Shown here: positions 29,478 to 39,386 of the stretch, in pieces
Numbering within the stretch: position 1 is the first letter of the stretch
How the letters are laid out: every line of letters starts with the position of its first letter
Assembly: GCF_017599385.1 (NCBI RefSeq)
Contig: NZ_JAGFPK010000001.1
Coordinates: 2,586,030 to 2,650,029 of the forward strand
DNA length: 64,000 nt
Direction: 5' to 3'
Origin: Ciceribacter sp. L1K22
GTDB taxonomy: Bacteria > Pseudomonadota > Alphaproteobacteria > Rhizobiales > Rhizobiaceae
Made by a program: the position numbers and the translations under genes
Notes under the pieces: generated by a model
Told to the model about the DNA's origin: nothing
What the model saw: only the letters and a program-made list of their open reading frames with translations
Database searches by the model: none

Positions 29478-30308
29478 CTATTCCGGGAAATAGCGGACGA
29501 AGGCGAACGCGCTGCCGTCCGGCGACCAGTTGGGCACATTGATGCTGCCCTGCCCGCCGAAGAACTCGAACAGCGTCTCGACATTGCCGCCATCGGCATC
29601 CATCAGCCGAAGCCGGACGGTCTTGTCGCGGGGATGGTCGAAGACGTCGGCGTCATAGGAGAGAAACAGCACCTTGCTGCCATCGGGCGACGGATGCGGA
29701 AACCAGTCACCGTAGCCGTCCGACGTCAGCTGTTCGAGCCCGGTGCCATCGGGATGCATACGCCAGATCTGCATCAGACCGGTGCGACTGGAATTGAAAT
29801 AGATCCACTGTCCGTCGGGCGAATAGTCGGGTCCGTCATTGCGCCCCTCGCCCGATGTCAGTCGCCGCTCGGCGCCGCCGTTGACGGAGATCGTGTAGAT
29901 GTCGAACTGGTCGTTTCGGATGCCGCAATAGGCAAGCTCCTTCCCGTCCGGCGACCAGCCGTGCCAGTAGGACGGCATGTTGGCCGTCACCTGGCGCGGC
30001 GCCTCATCCCCGTCGCCGAGGATATAGATGCAGGACTTGCCGAACAGCGTCTTGTCGGAGAAGGCAATGGAGGCGCCATCGGGCGAAAGCCCGTGGTCGT
30101 TGTTGAGCCGGACCGCGAAACCCGTATCGATCAGTTCCGGCTCCGGATCGTCCTCATCGAGCGGCAGGGCATAGAGCAGGCCATCGCCGTTGATAACGAG
30201 GAAATCCCCGTCGCGCGACCAGTTGGGCGCCTCGACCAAGTCTTCCGTCTGCCAGACGACCTCGCATTCGTGTGTCGCAATGTCATAGATCTCAACCGAA
30301 CTGCGCAT
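29478..30308 (-). CDS. TolB-like WD40/PD40 beta-propeller protein
   Basis: A 276-residue protein made of propeller repeats with the PD40 pattern ([49 protein letters not shown]). About six blades fit the length. No signal peptide is visible, so unlike periplasmic TolB it may be cytoplasmic. The role is unknown. Start at ATG 30308 lies 24 bases downstream of the NAD synthetase stop, so it is probably the second gene of that transcript. Confidence 0.8.
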   Translation of the reverse strand: MRSSVEIYDIATHECEVVWQTEDLVEAPNWSRDGDFLVINGDGLLYALPLDEDDPEPELIDTGFAVRLNNDHGLSPDGASIAFSDKTLFGKSCIYILGDGDEAPRQVTANMPSYWHGWSPDGKELAYCGIRNDQFDIYTISVNGGAERRLTSGEGRNDGPDYSPDGQWIYFNSSRTGLMQIWRMHPDGTGLEQLTSDGYGDWFPHPSPDGSKVLFLSYDADVFDHPRDKTVRLRLMDADGGNVETLFEFFGGQGSINVPNWSPDGSAFAFVRYFPE

Positions 30309-30332
30309 CCGCGCATCCTCCCGATAAAGGGT

Positions 30333-32012
30333 TCAACGATCCCTGAACCGGTTGGTGATCGGGTAGCGGCGATCGCGACCGAAATTCTTCTTGGTGATCT
30401 TCACACCCGGTGCCGACTGCCGGCGCTTGTATTCGGCGAGGTAGAGAAGGTGCTCGACGCGATGGACGGTCGCGATGTCATGGCCACGGGCGACGATCTC
30501 GTCGACCGACATCTCCTTTTCGACGAGGCATTCGAGAATGTCGTCGAGAACCGGGTAAGGCGGGAGAGAATCCTGGTCGGTCTGGTTGGGCCGAAGCTCG
30601 GCCGAGGGCGCCTTGGACAGGATATTCGCGGGGATCACCTCGCCCGAAGGCCCGAGCGCGCCGGGCGGCACGTGGCTGTTGCGCCAGGCCGACAGCGCGT
30701 AGACCTGCATCTTGTAGAGGTCCTTGATCGGGTTGAAGCCGCCGTTCATGTCGCCGTAGAGGGTGGCGTAGCCGACCGACATTTCCGACTTGTTGCCGGT
30801 GGTGACGACCATCGACCCGAACTTGTTGGAGATCGCCATCAGGATCGTGCCGCGCGTGCGGCTCTGCAGGTTCTCCTCGGTGATGCCGCTCTCGGTGCCC
30901 TCGAACATCTCAGACAATGCCGACAGGAAGCCTTCCACCGGTTCGGCGATCGGCACCGTATCGTAGTGGCAGCCGAGCGCCTTTGCACAGGCTTCGGCAT
31001 CGGTGAAGCTCTCCTGCGAGGTGTAGCGATAGGGCAGCATGACCGTGCGCACCCTCTCCTCGCCCAGCGCATCGACGGCGATCGCCGCACAGATGGCGGA
31101 ATCGATCCCGCCGGAGAGGCCGAGCACCACGCTCTTGAATCCGTTCTTGTTGACGTAATCGCGGAAGCCCAGCATGCAGGCGCGGTAGTCCGCCTCCTCC
31201 GCCGTCGGGATTTTCGACACTGGCCCGGCGTCGCAACGCCAGCCATCGGCGGCGCGCCTCCAGGTAGAGACGTAATGGGTCTGCTCGAACTGGCTCATCT
31301 GGAAGGCGAGCGTCTTGTCGGCGTTGAAGGCAAAGCTCGCGCCGTCGAAGACGAGTTCGTCCTGGCCGCCGAGCTGGTTGGCATAGACCATCGGCAATCC
31401 GGTCTCGATCACCTGCCTGAGCACCACCTGATGGCGCACGTCGACCTTGCCGCGATAGTAGGGAGAACCGTTCGGGGAAAGCAGGATTTCCGCGCCCGAT
31501 TCCGCCAGCGTCTCGCAGACCCCGAGTTCGCCCCAGATGTCCTCGCAGATCGGGATGCCGATGCGGACCCCCCTGAAATTGACGGGTCCGGGCATCTCGC
31601 CGGCGACGAAGACGCGTTTTTCGTCGAACTCGCCGTAGTTCGGCAGATCGACCTTGTCGCGGATCGCGACGATCTTGCCGCCGTCGAGCAGCGCCACCGA
31701 ATTGTGCCGCCCGGCCTCGCCCTGGCGCGGAAAGCCGATCACCACGCCCGGACCGCCGTCGGCCGTCTCGGCGGCCAGTTCCTCGACCGCCATCAGGCAG
31801 GCCTTCAGGAAAGCCGGCTTGAGCACGAGGTCTTCCGGCGGATAGCCGGAGATGAAGAGTTCCGTCAGCATCACCAGGTCCGCCCCATGGGCGGCGGCCT
31901 CCGCACGCGCCTCGCGGGCCTTGGCAAGGTTGCCCGTCACGTCACCCACGGTCGGGTTCAGCTGGGCGATGGAAATGCGGAGTGTGTCGGTGCGTGAAGG
32001 CGTGTCGGTCAT
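30333..32012 (-). CDS. nadE: Glutamine-dependent NAD(+) synthetase
   Basis: The 559-residue bifunctional enzyme amidates nicotinic acid adenine dinucleotide to NAD+. The N-terminal nitrilase-type glutaminase domain (~10-270) has its catalytic Glu in LTELFISGYPPEDL, Lys in RDKVDLPNYGEFDEKRVF and Cys in PICEDIWGELG. The C-terminal synthetase domain starts with the PP-loop GLSGGIDSA near residue 300 and includes GNKSEMSVGYATLYGDMNGG. ATG 32012 has AGAGG eight bases upstream; an ATG two codons earlier is less well placed. Confidence 0.95.
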   Translation of the reverse strand: MTDTPSRTDTLRISIAQLNPTVGDVTGNLAKAREARAEAAAHGADLVMLTELFISGYPPEDLVLKPAFLKACLMAVEELAAETADGGPGVVIGFPRQGEAGRHNSVALLDGGKIVAIRDKVDLPNYGEFDEKRVFVAGEMPGPVNFRGVRIGIPICEDIWGELGVCETLAESGAEILLSPNGSPYYRGKVDVRHQVVLRQVIETGLPMVYANQLGGQDELVFDGASFAFNADKTLAFQMSQFEQTHYVSTWRRAADGWRCDAGPVSKIPTAEEADYRACMLGFRDYVNKNGFKSVVLGLSGGIDSAICAAIAVDALGEERVRTVMLPYRYTSQESFTDAEACAKALGCHYDTVPIAEPVEGFLSALSEMFEGTESGITEENLQSRTRGTILMAISNKFGSMVVTTGNKSEMSVGYATLYGDMNGGFNPIKDLYKMQVYALSAWRNSHVPPGALGPSGEVIPANILSKAPSAELRPNQTDQDSLPPYPVLDDILECLVEKEMSVDEIVARGHDIATVHRVEHLLYLAEYKRRQSAPGVKITKKNFGRDRRYPITNRFRDR

Positions 32013-32227
32013 GTCCATTCCTCTACCGTGCGCGCCCACCGATCGCAATCGCGAAGCCGCCTCGCAAGCCCCTTCTTCGCACCGCAAAATTTTTTCGCCG
32101 GAACAAAGTTCCCCGCCGCCGGTTCATCTGGCGTTCATGACAGTAATGTGACAGTGATATGACGCAATCGTCATGAAGGCCGGATTTTTCGAAACTGGCC
32201 AATCCGAACCATCGCTGGAGAACCGAG

Positions 32228-34159
32228 TTGGCCGACACTGCCTCCGACACCACCGCTGTGACCGCCGCCATGCCGGCGAATGGCCGCTCGCTCGAGGTCG
32301 GCAATGCGCGGTTTTTCATGCGTTGCGCCAGCCGCATGGCGATATCCGGAGCGCTCGCGCTGCTTCTGGTTTTCGTCACCGAATGGATCTCGCGAGGCAG
32401 CATCGTCGACATCGGCAACTATCTCCTGGCCCCGGATCGCCCGGGTCTCGCGGTCGTCGGCGTGCTGTTCCTCGTCTTCCTCGGGCTCGACGCGCTGTTC
32501 GGCCGCGCGCACCAGGCCGCGCTGGTTCTTTTCCCGGCCGCTCTGCTGCTTGCCTTCTTCTCCAGCCAGAAGCAGCTCTATCTGTCCGACCCACTCTACC
32601 CAAGCGACATGCTGTTCGGCCGGCAGATCGCCGAACTGCTGCCCGTGATGGCCGCAGCCCAGCCGCTGAAGGCCGTGGCGGCCGGGATCGGTTTTCTCGT
32701 CGTCTGCGCCCTCCTGGTCTACATGTGGATCTTCGGCCGGCGCAATTTCAACGCCATTCCCATGGGCGGCCGGGCTCTGCGGCTCGTCGTTGCCGTGCCG
32801 CTTCTGGTGGCCTTCGTTCCGCTGCTCGACTACACCCGCTTCTACGAGCTGCGCGACCGGCTGAACATGATCCCGATGATGTGGGATCAGCAGGAAAACT
32901 ATCGCCACAACGGCTTCCTGCTCGCCTTTGCCTTCAACGTGCCGATGACGAATGTCACCGCGCCAGAGGGATATGGCGCCGAAGCGATCGACATGATCCC
33001 CTCGCCCGGCAATGTCTACGGCTATTCCCCGAGCCGTCAGCCAGACGTGATCGTCGTCATGAGTGAATCGCTGTGGGACCCGACCCGACTGTCGAATGTC
33101 GAGCTCTCCAAGGATCCGATGCCGGTCATCCGCGCCAACCAGTCGGGCCAGGTATTTTCGCCGGAATTCGGCGGCATGACCGCCAATGTCGAGTTCGAGG
33201 CCCTGACCGGTTTTTCGAACGCCTTCCTGCCCTATGGCAGCATTCCCTACCAGCAATATATCCGGGGCGAGCTTCCCTCGCTCGCCACCTTCTTCCGCTC
33301 CAAAGGATATGTGGCGAAGGCCTTTCACCCCTTCCAAAGTTGGTTCTGGAACCGCGGCAGCGTCTATAGCCATCTCGGCTTCGAAAGCTTCCTGTCGGAG
33401 GAAAATCTGCCGGCAATGGAAAAGCGCGGCATCTTCGCTTCCGACGCAGCTCTTACCGACAGCCTGATCCGCGAGGCCGATCGCAGCAGCGCGCCGTTCT
33501 TCTTCTTCGCCGTGACGCTGCAGGGTCATGGACCTTATGAGGCGAACCGCTATGTCAAGAACACGGTAGAAGTGGAGAGCGACGTGCTCTCGCCGTCGGC
33601 CCATGCCTCCCTCGCAACCTATGCGCAGGGCGTGCGCGAGGCCGACGACAGCCTCAAGCGGCTGATGGACTGGGCGAAGAAGCGCAAGCGCGAAACGATC
33701 ATCGTGCTCTTCGGCGACCACCTGCCGCCGATGGGCGACGTCTACACCCAGACCGGCTACATGGAAAAGCCCGTTGCCACCCGCAAGGCCTCGCCTGCGA
33801 TCATGGCACGCGAGCATGAGACACCGCTTGTCGTCTGGTCGTCTAGGCGCGGCGTGCAGAAGGACCTCGGATCGATCAGCCCGTCACAGTTGCCCTACCA
33901 CGTCGTCCGCCTGACGGGTTTCCGCCATCCGTTCTATACCGGCCTGCTGCGCGATGTTCAGAACCGCTATGCCGTGGTCGACCGTCACCAGCTGATCGAC
34001 CGCGAGGGCCGCGGTTATCCCGACTGGCAGATAAACGGCGCCGACCGTGATCCGCTGCTGAAGAATTACGGCCTGCTGCAATACGATATGATGTTCGGCA
34101 AGGCCCACGCCGGGGAACGCTATTTCCCGGAACTGGGCGAGCTGCAACCAAGCACGTGA
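32228..34159 (+). CDS. LTA-synthase-family phosphoglycerol transferase (membrane sulfatase fold)
   Basis: A 643-residue protein starting at TTG 32228 with GGAG seven bases upstream. Four to five membrane helices occupy residues ~30-200, followed by an extracytoplasmic sulfatase-like domain. Active-site features are VIVVMSESLWDPTRL (the metal/nucleophile region, Ser/Thr), GGMTANVEFEALTGF, and FGDHLPPMG near residue 500. Relatives transfer phosphoglycerol from phosphatidylglycerol to lipoteichoic acid or, in Proteobacteria, to osmoregulated periplasmic glucans. In rhizobia, CgmB modifies cyclic beta-glucans; whether this is CgmB is not settled here. Confidence 0.83.
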   Translation: MADTASDTTAVTAAMPANGRSLEVGNARFFMRCASRMAISGALALLLVFVTEWISRGSIVDIGNYLLAPDRPGLAVVGVLFLVFLGLDALFGRAHQAALVLFPAALLLAFFSSQKQLYLSDPLYPSDMLFGRQIAELLPVMAAAQPLKAVAAGIGFLVVCALLVYMWIFGRRNFNAIPMGGRALRLVVAVPLLVAFVPLLDYTRFYELRDRLNMIPMMWDQQENYRHNGFLLAFAFNVPMTNVTAPEGYGAEAIDMIPSPGNVYGYSPSRQPDVIVVMSESLWDPTRLSNVELSKDPMPVIRANQSGQVFSPEFGGMTANVEFEALTGFSNAFLPYGSIPYQQYIRGELPSLATFFRSKGYVAKAFHPFQSWFWNRGSVYSHLGFESFLSEENLPAMEKRGIFASDAALTDSLIREADRSSAPFFFFAVTLQGHGPYEANRYVKNTVEVESDVLSPSAHASLATYAQGVREADDSLKRLMDWAKKRKRETIIVLFGDHLPPMGDVYTQTGYMEKPVATRKASPAIMAREHETPLVVWSSRRGVQKDLGSISPSQLPYHVVRLTGFRHPFYTGLLRDVQNRYAVVDRHQLIDREGRGYPDWQINGADRDPLLKNYGLLQYDMMFGKAHAGERYFPELGELQPST

Positions 34160-34314
34160 GGTCGTCCTTCCGGCATCACTAAAGTAGCTTGTTTATCATA
34201 ATAATGCATATCAGTTGACTTTTTCGGGTATCGCCCGTTGATATCGAGTGGCGGGCTGTCCGTAGTCTGACCCTGCGCTTCCGTACGGCTGTTCCGTGCC
34301 TTGTGATCTGACCG

Positions 34315-35250
34315 ATGATGCTGAAAATCGAAGCCGTTGCCGCGCCGCAATCCCGCCCCCTGGACCGCGAGGATATCCAGTCCCATCCGCTGTTCGCGGA
34401 AATCGAGCGCCAGATCGCGCTGCATCTCATCGCCATCCACGATCGCACGCCGCGCCTGTCGCGCCTCAAGGCCTCGCACCGCAAGTGGCTGATGACGCAT
34501 TCGCTTTTCGCGCTGAGCCTGCAGCGCCGCGACGACGATCCGCTGTCGGGGCTGACGGCCACCCGCTTCGTCGACACCGTAATGCGGCTTGCGGCCGCGA
34601 GCCGGAACACCGCGACCGCCTATCTGGCCGAACTGGTCGCCTACAAGTTTCTCCGCGACGTGCCTGACGTCCCCGACCGCCGCGTGCGCGTGCTCGAGAC
34701 GACGGAAGCGGCCTATGACGCCATGCTCAGCTGGTTCAATGGCCACCTGGCGTGCCTCGACCGTCTGGACGGCGGCACCCGCCAGCAGCGGAGCCTTGCC
34801 GACGGACGGATCTTCCGGCTGGCCCAGCCGATGATCGCCGAACGCCTGTCGGAAGACCCCCTTTGGCGCGATCCGCCCGACAGTATCGGCAACTTCCTCT
34901 GGTCCGACTATGGCGGCATGGTCCTGCACGACTTGATCACCCGCATCGAACACTACGATCCGAAAGCGGAAACGACCGAGATCGCCCCGCTGGCGCTGTC
35001 GACCCTGAGCGACAAGTACATGCTCTCCACCACCAATCTGAAGCGCATGTTCAAGAAAAGCGAGGACGACGGGCTGATCGGCTGGCAGCAACCGCGTCGT
35101 CGGGGGCACATGTGGTTCTCGCGCTCGTTCCTGCACGACTATTTCCAATGGCAGTCGGCCAAGTTCGCAGCCGTCGACGCGGCGTTCCACGAGGCAAGCT
35201 CGCGCCTGGACGACAATCGTTGGACAGCCGCACCGGGCGCGTCCGGCTAG
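34315..35250 (+). CDS. Uncharacterised protein, possibly DNA-binding
   Basis: A 311-residue soluble protein. I see no named domain. Residues ~20-110 contain basic helices (RLSRLKASHRKWLMTHSLFA; AASRNTATAYLAELVAYKFL). The C-terminal part (LALSTLSDKYMLSTTNLKRM, then FKKSEDDGLIGWQQPRRRGH, then MWFSRSFL) reads like a helix-turn-helix with a beta wing, so a transcriptional regulator is plausible. The start may be ATG 34315 or ATG 34318; the ribosome-binding site is weak. Its stop codon overlaps the convergent GFA-family gene by four bases (35247-35250). Confidence 0.6.
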   Translation: MMLKIEAVAAPQSRPLDREDIQSHPLFAEIERQIALHLIAIHDRTPRLSRLKASHRKWLMTHSLFALSLQRRDDDPLSGLTATRFVDTVMRLAAASRNTATAYLAELVAYKFLRDVPDVPDRRVRVLETTEAAYDAMLSWFNGHLACLDRLDGGTRQQRSLADGRIFRLAQPMIAERLSEDPLWRDPPDSIGNFLWSDYGGMVLHDLITRIEHYDPKAETTEIAPLALSTLSDKYMLSTTNLKRMFKKSEDDGLIGWQQPRRRGHMWFSRSFLHDYFQWQSAKFAAVDAAFHEASSRLDDNRWTAAPGASG

Positions 35251-35648
35251 CCAGTACGCCCTTGCGGATAGCGCGGCTTGCCGTCGTCGATCTCGTAGAA
35301 ATCACCCTTGTCGGCGCAGAAGATATGGTAGCCGATCGACAGGCCGCTCGGCTGCTCGAAGGCACCGGCCATCACGGACACATAGTCCTCGCCATCGCCT
35401 TGCCAGAACAGCGCCGACCCGCAGACCCGGCAGAAGCCCCGGCTTGCCGTATCGCTGGCGCGATACCATGTGACATTGTCGGCGCCCTCCACCTCGATCC
35501 TGTCGCGCGCCACATTGGTCGCGGCATAGTAGAGCCCCGTCTGCTTGCGGCATTGCGAACAATGGCAGGCAATCACCTCGCGCAGCGGCCCTCGCGTTGA
35601 AAACCGGACCGCGCCGCACAGGCAGCCGCCGCGATGCTCATCGTTCAT
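35247..35648 (-). CDS. GFA-family (glutathione-dependent formaldehyde-activating-like/CENP-V) protein
   Basis: A 133-residue zinc-binding protein. The Cys pattern is that of the GFA/CENP-V fold: GGCLCGAVRF at residues ~8-17, CHCSQCRKQTG near ~28 and CRVCGSALFW near ~72. Some members react with glutathione adducts, but most have no known substrate. It is convergent with the uncharacterised gene to its left, sharing overlapping stops. Confidence 0.86.
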   Translation of the reverse strand: MNDEHRGGCLCGAVRFSTRGPLREVIACHCSQCRKQTGLYYAATNVARDRIEVEGADNVTWYRASDTASRGFCRVCGSALFWQGDGEDYVSVMAGAFEQPSGLSIGYHIFCADKGDFYEIDDGKPRYPQGRTG

Positions 35649-35666
35649 CCCTCACTCCCCTCAAAC

Positions 35667-35700
35667 GAAAACCGGGCCAGCATTTCCATGCCGGCCCGGT
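35667..35700 (-). terminator. Intrinsic terminator after the DAHP synthase gene
   Basis: The stem ACCGGGCC (35671-35678) / GGCCCGGT (35693-35700) has an inner GCAT/ATGC pairing. On the minus strand it runs into TTTTCGTTTG, about 50 bases after the aroF stop. Confidence 0.7.
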
Positions 35701-35750
35701 CCGTCAACTTAAAAGCGGTGAAGCTTAGCTTCAGCCGTTTTCACCGGCCA

Positions 35751-37127
35751 TCAGCCGTTGGCGACCATCATCCGCTTTTCGTCGCGGCCGCTCTTCATGC
35801 GCTCGGCCAGCAGGAAGGCCAGTTCCAGCGCCTGGTCGGCGTTGAGGCGCGGGTCGCAATGGGTGTGGTAGCGATCCTGCAGGGCTTCCGCCGTGACCGG
35901 ACGGGCGCCGCCGGTGCACTCGGTCACGTCCTTGCCGGTCATCTCGATATGGATGCCGCCCGGATGCGAACCCTCGGCACGGTGGATCTGGAAGAAGCTC
36001 TCGACTTCCGACAGGACACGCTCGAACGGACGGGTCTTGTAGTTGTTGAGCGTGATCGTGTTGCCATGCATCGGATCGCACGACCAGACGACCTTGCGGC
36101 CTTCCTTCTCGACGGCGCGGATCAGCTTCGGCAGATGGTCGGCGACCTTGTCGTAGCCGAAGCGGCAGATCAGCGTCAGGCGGCCGGCCTCATTCGCCGG
36201 GTTCAGCGCGTCGATCAGCTCAAGCAAGCCGTCAGCCGTCAGCGACGGACCGCACTTCAGTCCGATCGGGTTCTTGATGCCGCGGAAGTATTCGACATGC
36301 GCATGATCCGGCTGGCGCGTCCGGTCGCCGATCCACAGCATGTGGCCCGACGTCGCGTACCAGTCGCCGGTGGTGGAATCCACCCGGGTCATCGCTTCCT
36401 CGTAGCCGAGAAGCAAAGCTTCATGGCTGGTGAAGAAATCGGTCTCGCGCAGACTCGGATTGTTTTCCGACGAAATGCCGATCGCCCGCATGAAATCCAT
36501 GGTCTCGGAAATGCGGTCGGCGAGCTTGCGGTAGCGTTCCGCCTGGGGTGAGTCCTTGATGAAGCCCAGCATCCACTGGTGGACGTTTTCCAGGTTGGCA
36601 TAGCCACCCATCGCGAAGGCGCGCAGCAGGTTGAGCGTTGCGGCGGACTGGCGGTAGGCCATGATCTGCCGTTCCGGATTCGGAATGCGCGATTCCGGCG
36701 TGAACTCGATGCCGTTGATGATGTCGCCACGGTAGCTCGGCAGTTCGGTGTCACCGGACTTCTCGAAATCGGACGACCGCGGCTTGGCGAACTGGCCGGC
36801 AATACGGCCGACCTTGACCACCGGCAGCTGGGCGCCGAAGGTCAAGACGACAGCCATCTGCAGGAAGGCGCGGAAGAAGTCGCGGATATTGTCGGCGCCG
36901 TGTTCGGCGAAGCTCTCGGCGCAGTCGCCGCCCTGCAGCAGGAAGGCATTGCCTTCCGCCACTTCGGCGAGCTGCTTCTTCAGGCGGCGTGCCTCACCCG
37001 CAAAAACGAGCGGCGGAAAGCTTGCGAGCCGCCCTTCCGCGGCCGCCAGCGCGGCAGCATCCGGATAGGCCGGAACCTGCTTGATCGGCTTTTGCCTCCA
37101 GCTGTTCGGGGTCCAGTTCTGTGCCAT
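35751..37127 (-). CDS. aroF: 3-deoxy-7-phosphoheptulonate (DAHP) synthase, class II
   Basis: This 458-residue enzyme condenses phosphoenolpyruvate and erythrose 4-phosphate in the first step of aromatic amino-acid synthesis. It is the plant-like class II form: [46 protein letters not shown] and [11 protein letters not shown] are all characteristic. The start at ATG 37127 has AGGTGA upstream; an earlier in-frame start at 37157 is less likely. Monocistronic with a terminator at 35667-35700. The symbol follows usual rhizobial naming. Confidence 0.93.
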   Translation of the reverse strand: MAQNWTPNSWRQKPIKQVPAYPDAAALAAAEGRLASFPPLVFAGEARRLKKQLAEVAEGNAFLLQGGDCAESFAEHGADNIRDFFRAFLQMAVVLTFGAQLPVVKVGRIAGQFAKPRSSDFEKSGDTELPSYRGDIINGIEFTPESRIPNPERQIMAYRQSAATLNLLRAFAMGGYANLENVHQWMLGFIKDSPQAERYRKLADRISETMDFMRAIGISSENNPSLRETDFFTSHEALLLGYEEAMTRVDSTTGDWYATSGHMLWIGDRTRQPDHAHVEYFRGIKNPIGLKCGPSLTADGLLELIDALNPANEAGRLTLICRFGYDKVADHLPKLIRAVEKEGRKVVWSCDPMHGNTITLNNYKTRPFERVLSEVESFFQIHRAEGSHPGGIHIEMTGKDVTECTGGARPVTAEALQDRYHTHCDPRLNADQALELAFLLAERMKSGRDEKRMMVANG

Positions 37128-37319
37128 GTCATCACCTGTTGTCGATCGGGCCGGCATATCCGGCTTTTTGAATGGGGCGGCTTATAGACGGTTAATCGGG
37201 TCTTGCAAAGCCGCAGTGCGACGCCCGCTGTCCGATTCGACACCCCTTCTCCGGCAAAAGCCATCAAAAAAGATGCTGCATCGCAGCGTATTCTGCCGAC
37301 TGGGAGAGCGGGTTTGCGC

Positions 37320-38708
37320 CTATACCCGCTCGCCGTTCCTGACCCGATAGCTCGGGCTGTACATGGTCACGAGTTCTTCCGCCGCCGTCGGGTGAACGGC
37401 CATGGTGCGGTCGAAATCGTCCTTGGTGACGCCCGCCTTCAGCGAAACGCCAAGAAGCTGCGCCATCTCGCCGGCGTCGTGGCCGAGGATATGGGCACCC
37501 ACCACCTTGCGGTCTGCGGCGTTGACGATCAGCTTCACGATCATCTTTTCCTGCCGGCCCGACAGCGTCGCCTTCATCGGCCGGAACTGGGCGCGATAGA
37601 CCTCGATTTCATCGTACCGCTTCGCCGCATCCTCTTCGCTCAGGCCGACGGTGCCGATTTCCGGCTGCGAGAAGACGGCGGTGGCGATCAGATCGTGGTC
37701 CGGTGCGGTCGGATTGTTCTTGTATTCGGTCTCGATGAAGCACATCGCCTCGTGGATCGCGACGGGCGTCAGCTGCACGCGGTCCGTCACGTCGCCGAGC
37801 GCGTAGATGTTCGGCACGTTGGTGCGGGAGTATTCGTCGACGATGACCGCACCACGATCATTGACCGCCACGCCCGCGGCCTCGAGGCCGAGACCGGCGG
37901 TGTTCGGATCGCGGCCGAGCGCCAGCATCACCTGATCGGTGGACAGGTGGCCGTTGTTTTTCGTCTCGGCCAGCAGGCCGCCGGCGGCGGTACGGCTGAC
38001 CTTGGTGATGATATCCTCGCAGAGGATGCGAATGCCCTTGGCTTCCATCGCCTCGTGCAGCCCGTGACGCATGTCCTGATCGAAGCGCGACAGGATTTCC
38101 TTGCCCCGATAGATCAGCGTCGTATCGACGCCGAGGCCGTGGAAGATATTGGCGAATTCCACCGCGATATAGCCACCGCCGGCGATCACGATCGAGCGGG
38201 GCAGTTCCTCCAGATGGAAGGCATCGTTGGAGGTGATGCAGAGCTCGTATCCCGGCAGCGAGGCGTGCGGATTGGCCGAACCGCCGACGGCGATGACGAT
38301 GCGCTCGGCCGTCACCACCTTGCCGCTCTTCACGAGCCTGATGTTGTGCGGCCCAACCAGTTCCGCCCGCGTCTCGAGGATTTCCGCACCGGCGTTTTCC
38401 AACCCCTTGCGGTAGAGACCCTCAAGCCGAGCGATTTCCCTGTCCTTCGCCTCGATCAGCGCCTTCCACGAGAACGAGGTGTCGCCGACCGTCCAGCCAT
38501 AGCCGCGGGCGTCTTCGAAATGCTCGTGAAACTGAGACGCGTAGACGAAAAGCTTCTTCGGCACGCAACCGCGGATGACGCAGGTGCCGCCGAACCGGTA
38601 TTCCTCGGCGATCGCCACCCGCTTACCCATGGCCGCGGCGAGCCGGGCGGAGCGTACACCGCCGGAGCCGCCCCCGATTACGAAAAGGTCGTAGTCGAAT
38701 TGGGTCAT
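37320..38708 (-). CDS. gor: Glutathione-disulfide reductase
   Basis: This 462-residue flavoprotein reduces GSSG with NADPH. FAD-binding IGGGSGGVRSARLAA lies near residues 11-25, the redox disulfide is Cys43/Cys48 (GGTCVIRGCVPKK), the NADPH fold GGGYIAVEFANIFHGLG carries the basic YRG-type segment that favours NADPH, and the C-terminal dimer motif HPTAAEELVTM has the catalytic His. ATG 38708 has GGAG six bases upstream. A terminator at 38768-38797 separates it from the upstream DUF2059 gene. Confidence 0.95.
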   Translation of the reverse strand: MTQFDYDLFVIGGGSGGVRSARLAAAMGKRVAIAEEYRFGGTCVIRGCVPKKLFVYASQFHEHFEDARGYGWTVGDTSFSWKALIEAKDREIARLEGLYRKGLENAGAEILETRAELVGPHNIRLVKSGKVVTAERIVIAVGGSANPHASLPGYELCITSNDAFHLEELPRSIVIAGGGYIAVEFANIFHGLGVDTTLIYRGKEILSRFDQDMRHGLHEAMEAKGIRILCEDIITKVSRTAAGGLLAETKNNGHLSTDQVMLALGRDPNTAGLGLEAAGVAVNDRGAVIVDEYSRTNVPNIYALGDVTDRVQLTPVAIHEAMCFIETEYKNNPTAPDHDLIATAVFSQPEIGTVGLSEEDAAKRYDEIEVYRAQFRPMKATLSGRQEKMIVKLIVNAADRKVVGAHILGHDAGEMAQLLGVSLKAGVTKDDFDRTMAVHPTAAEELVTMYSPSYRVRNGERV

Positions 38709-38767
38709 GGTCATCTCCGGATTAACAACGTGAAAAGCCGCCCTTCTCAGGCGGCCATTGGAAAGAA

Positions 38768-38797
38768 GGCCCGGACATGGTGTCCCGGGCCTTGTTT
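38768..38797. terminator. Intrinsic terminator between the DUF2059 gene and gor
   Basis: GGCCCGGACA (38768-38777) pairs with TGTCCCGGGCC (38781-38791) with a small bulge. T-rich sequence follows on both sides (TTGTTTTG right, TTCTTTCC on the minus strand). It stops the rpiA-DUF2059 transcript. Confidence 0.7.
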
Positions 38798-38807
38798 TGC
38801 AAGACGA

Positions 38808-39377
38808 TCAGGGATTGGCCGGAGCCGCGGTCCCCTCGGCGGCCGCCCCGTCCGCCGGCTGCTGCGTCGGTACCAGCTTCAGCATTTCCTCGTTGGTCTT
38901 GGTGCTGAGGTCACGCTGGATGCCCGATGCCCAGATGTCGGCGGCCTTCAGCATTTCGCGCGCCGCGATCGGACCGTCCTTCAGGAGCTTCTTGCCCGTT
39001 TCGCTGCCGTAGAAGTCGGCGATCGCCTTCAGTTCCTCGACGCTGAAAGACTTGGCGTAGACCAGAGCCGCTTCGCGCTCCAGATCCGCACGACGCGGGG
39101 CCAGCGACAGCGCCGTCTGGTCGACCGTAGCGGAGATCTGATCCTCGAGGTTCGGATAGTTGAGGATAAGTTCGCGCTTCAGCCTTTCAGCAAGCGTCGG
39201 CAGGATGTTGTCGAACTGGTTCGTCAGGCCCAGCGCGCTGATCGCGGCGCGCGCAGCCTGCACATGTTCTTCCGGCACGTCTTGCGCCCGGGCCGAGGCA
39301 CCAAGGGCAAGTCCGCTGATGACGATAGCGACCGATACGGCGCGGCCGAAGCCCGTTTTCGTGAACATGAAACTCAT
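38808..39377 (-). CDS. Secreted DUF2059-domain protein
   Basis: A 189-residue exported protein with signal peptide (GRAVSVAIVISGLALGASARA, cleavage after ~residue 32). The mature helical domain (YAKSFSVEELKAIADFYGSETGKKLL) is the DUF2059 pattern. The tail is Ala/Pro-rich. It begins 10 bases after rpiA and belongs to the same transcript. Function unknown. Start ATG 39377 sits close to AGGAG; ATG 39368 is an alternative. Confidence 0.85.
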   Translation of the reverse strand: MSFMFTKTGFGRAVSVAIVISGLALGASARAQDVPEEHVQAARAAISALGLTNQFDNILPTLAERLKRELILNYPNLEDQISATVDQTALSLAPRRADLEREAALVYAKSFSVEELKAIADFYGSETGKKLLKDGPIAAREMLKAADIWASGIQRDLSTKTNEEMLKLVPTQQPADGAAAEGTAAPANP

Positions 39378-39386
39378 TGCTCCTGT

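Noticed and set aside
29475..31997. 840-codon rightward frame opposite the propeller and nadE genes
   Set aside because: It contains no domain and overlaps two confirmed genes.
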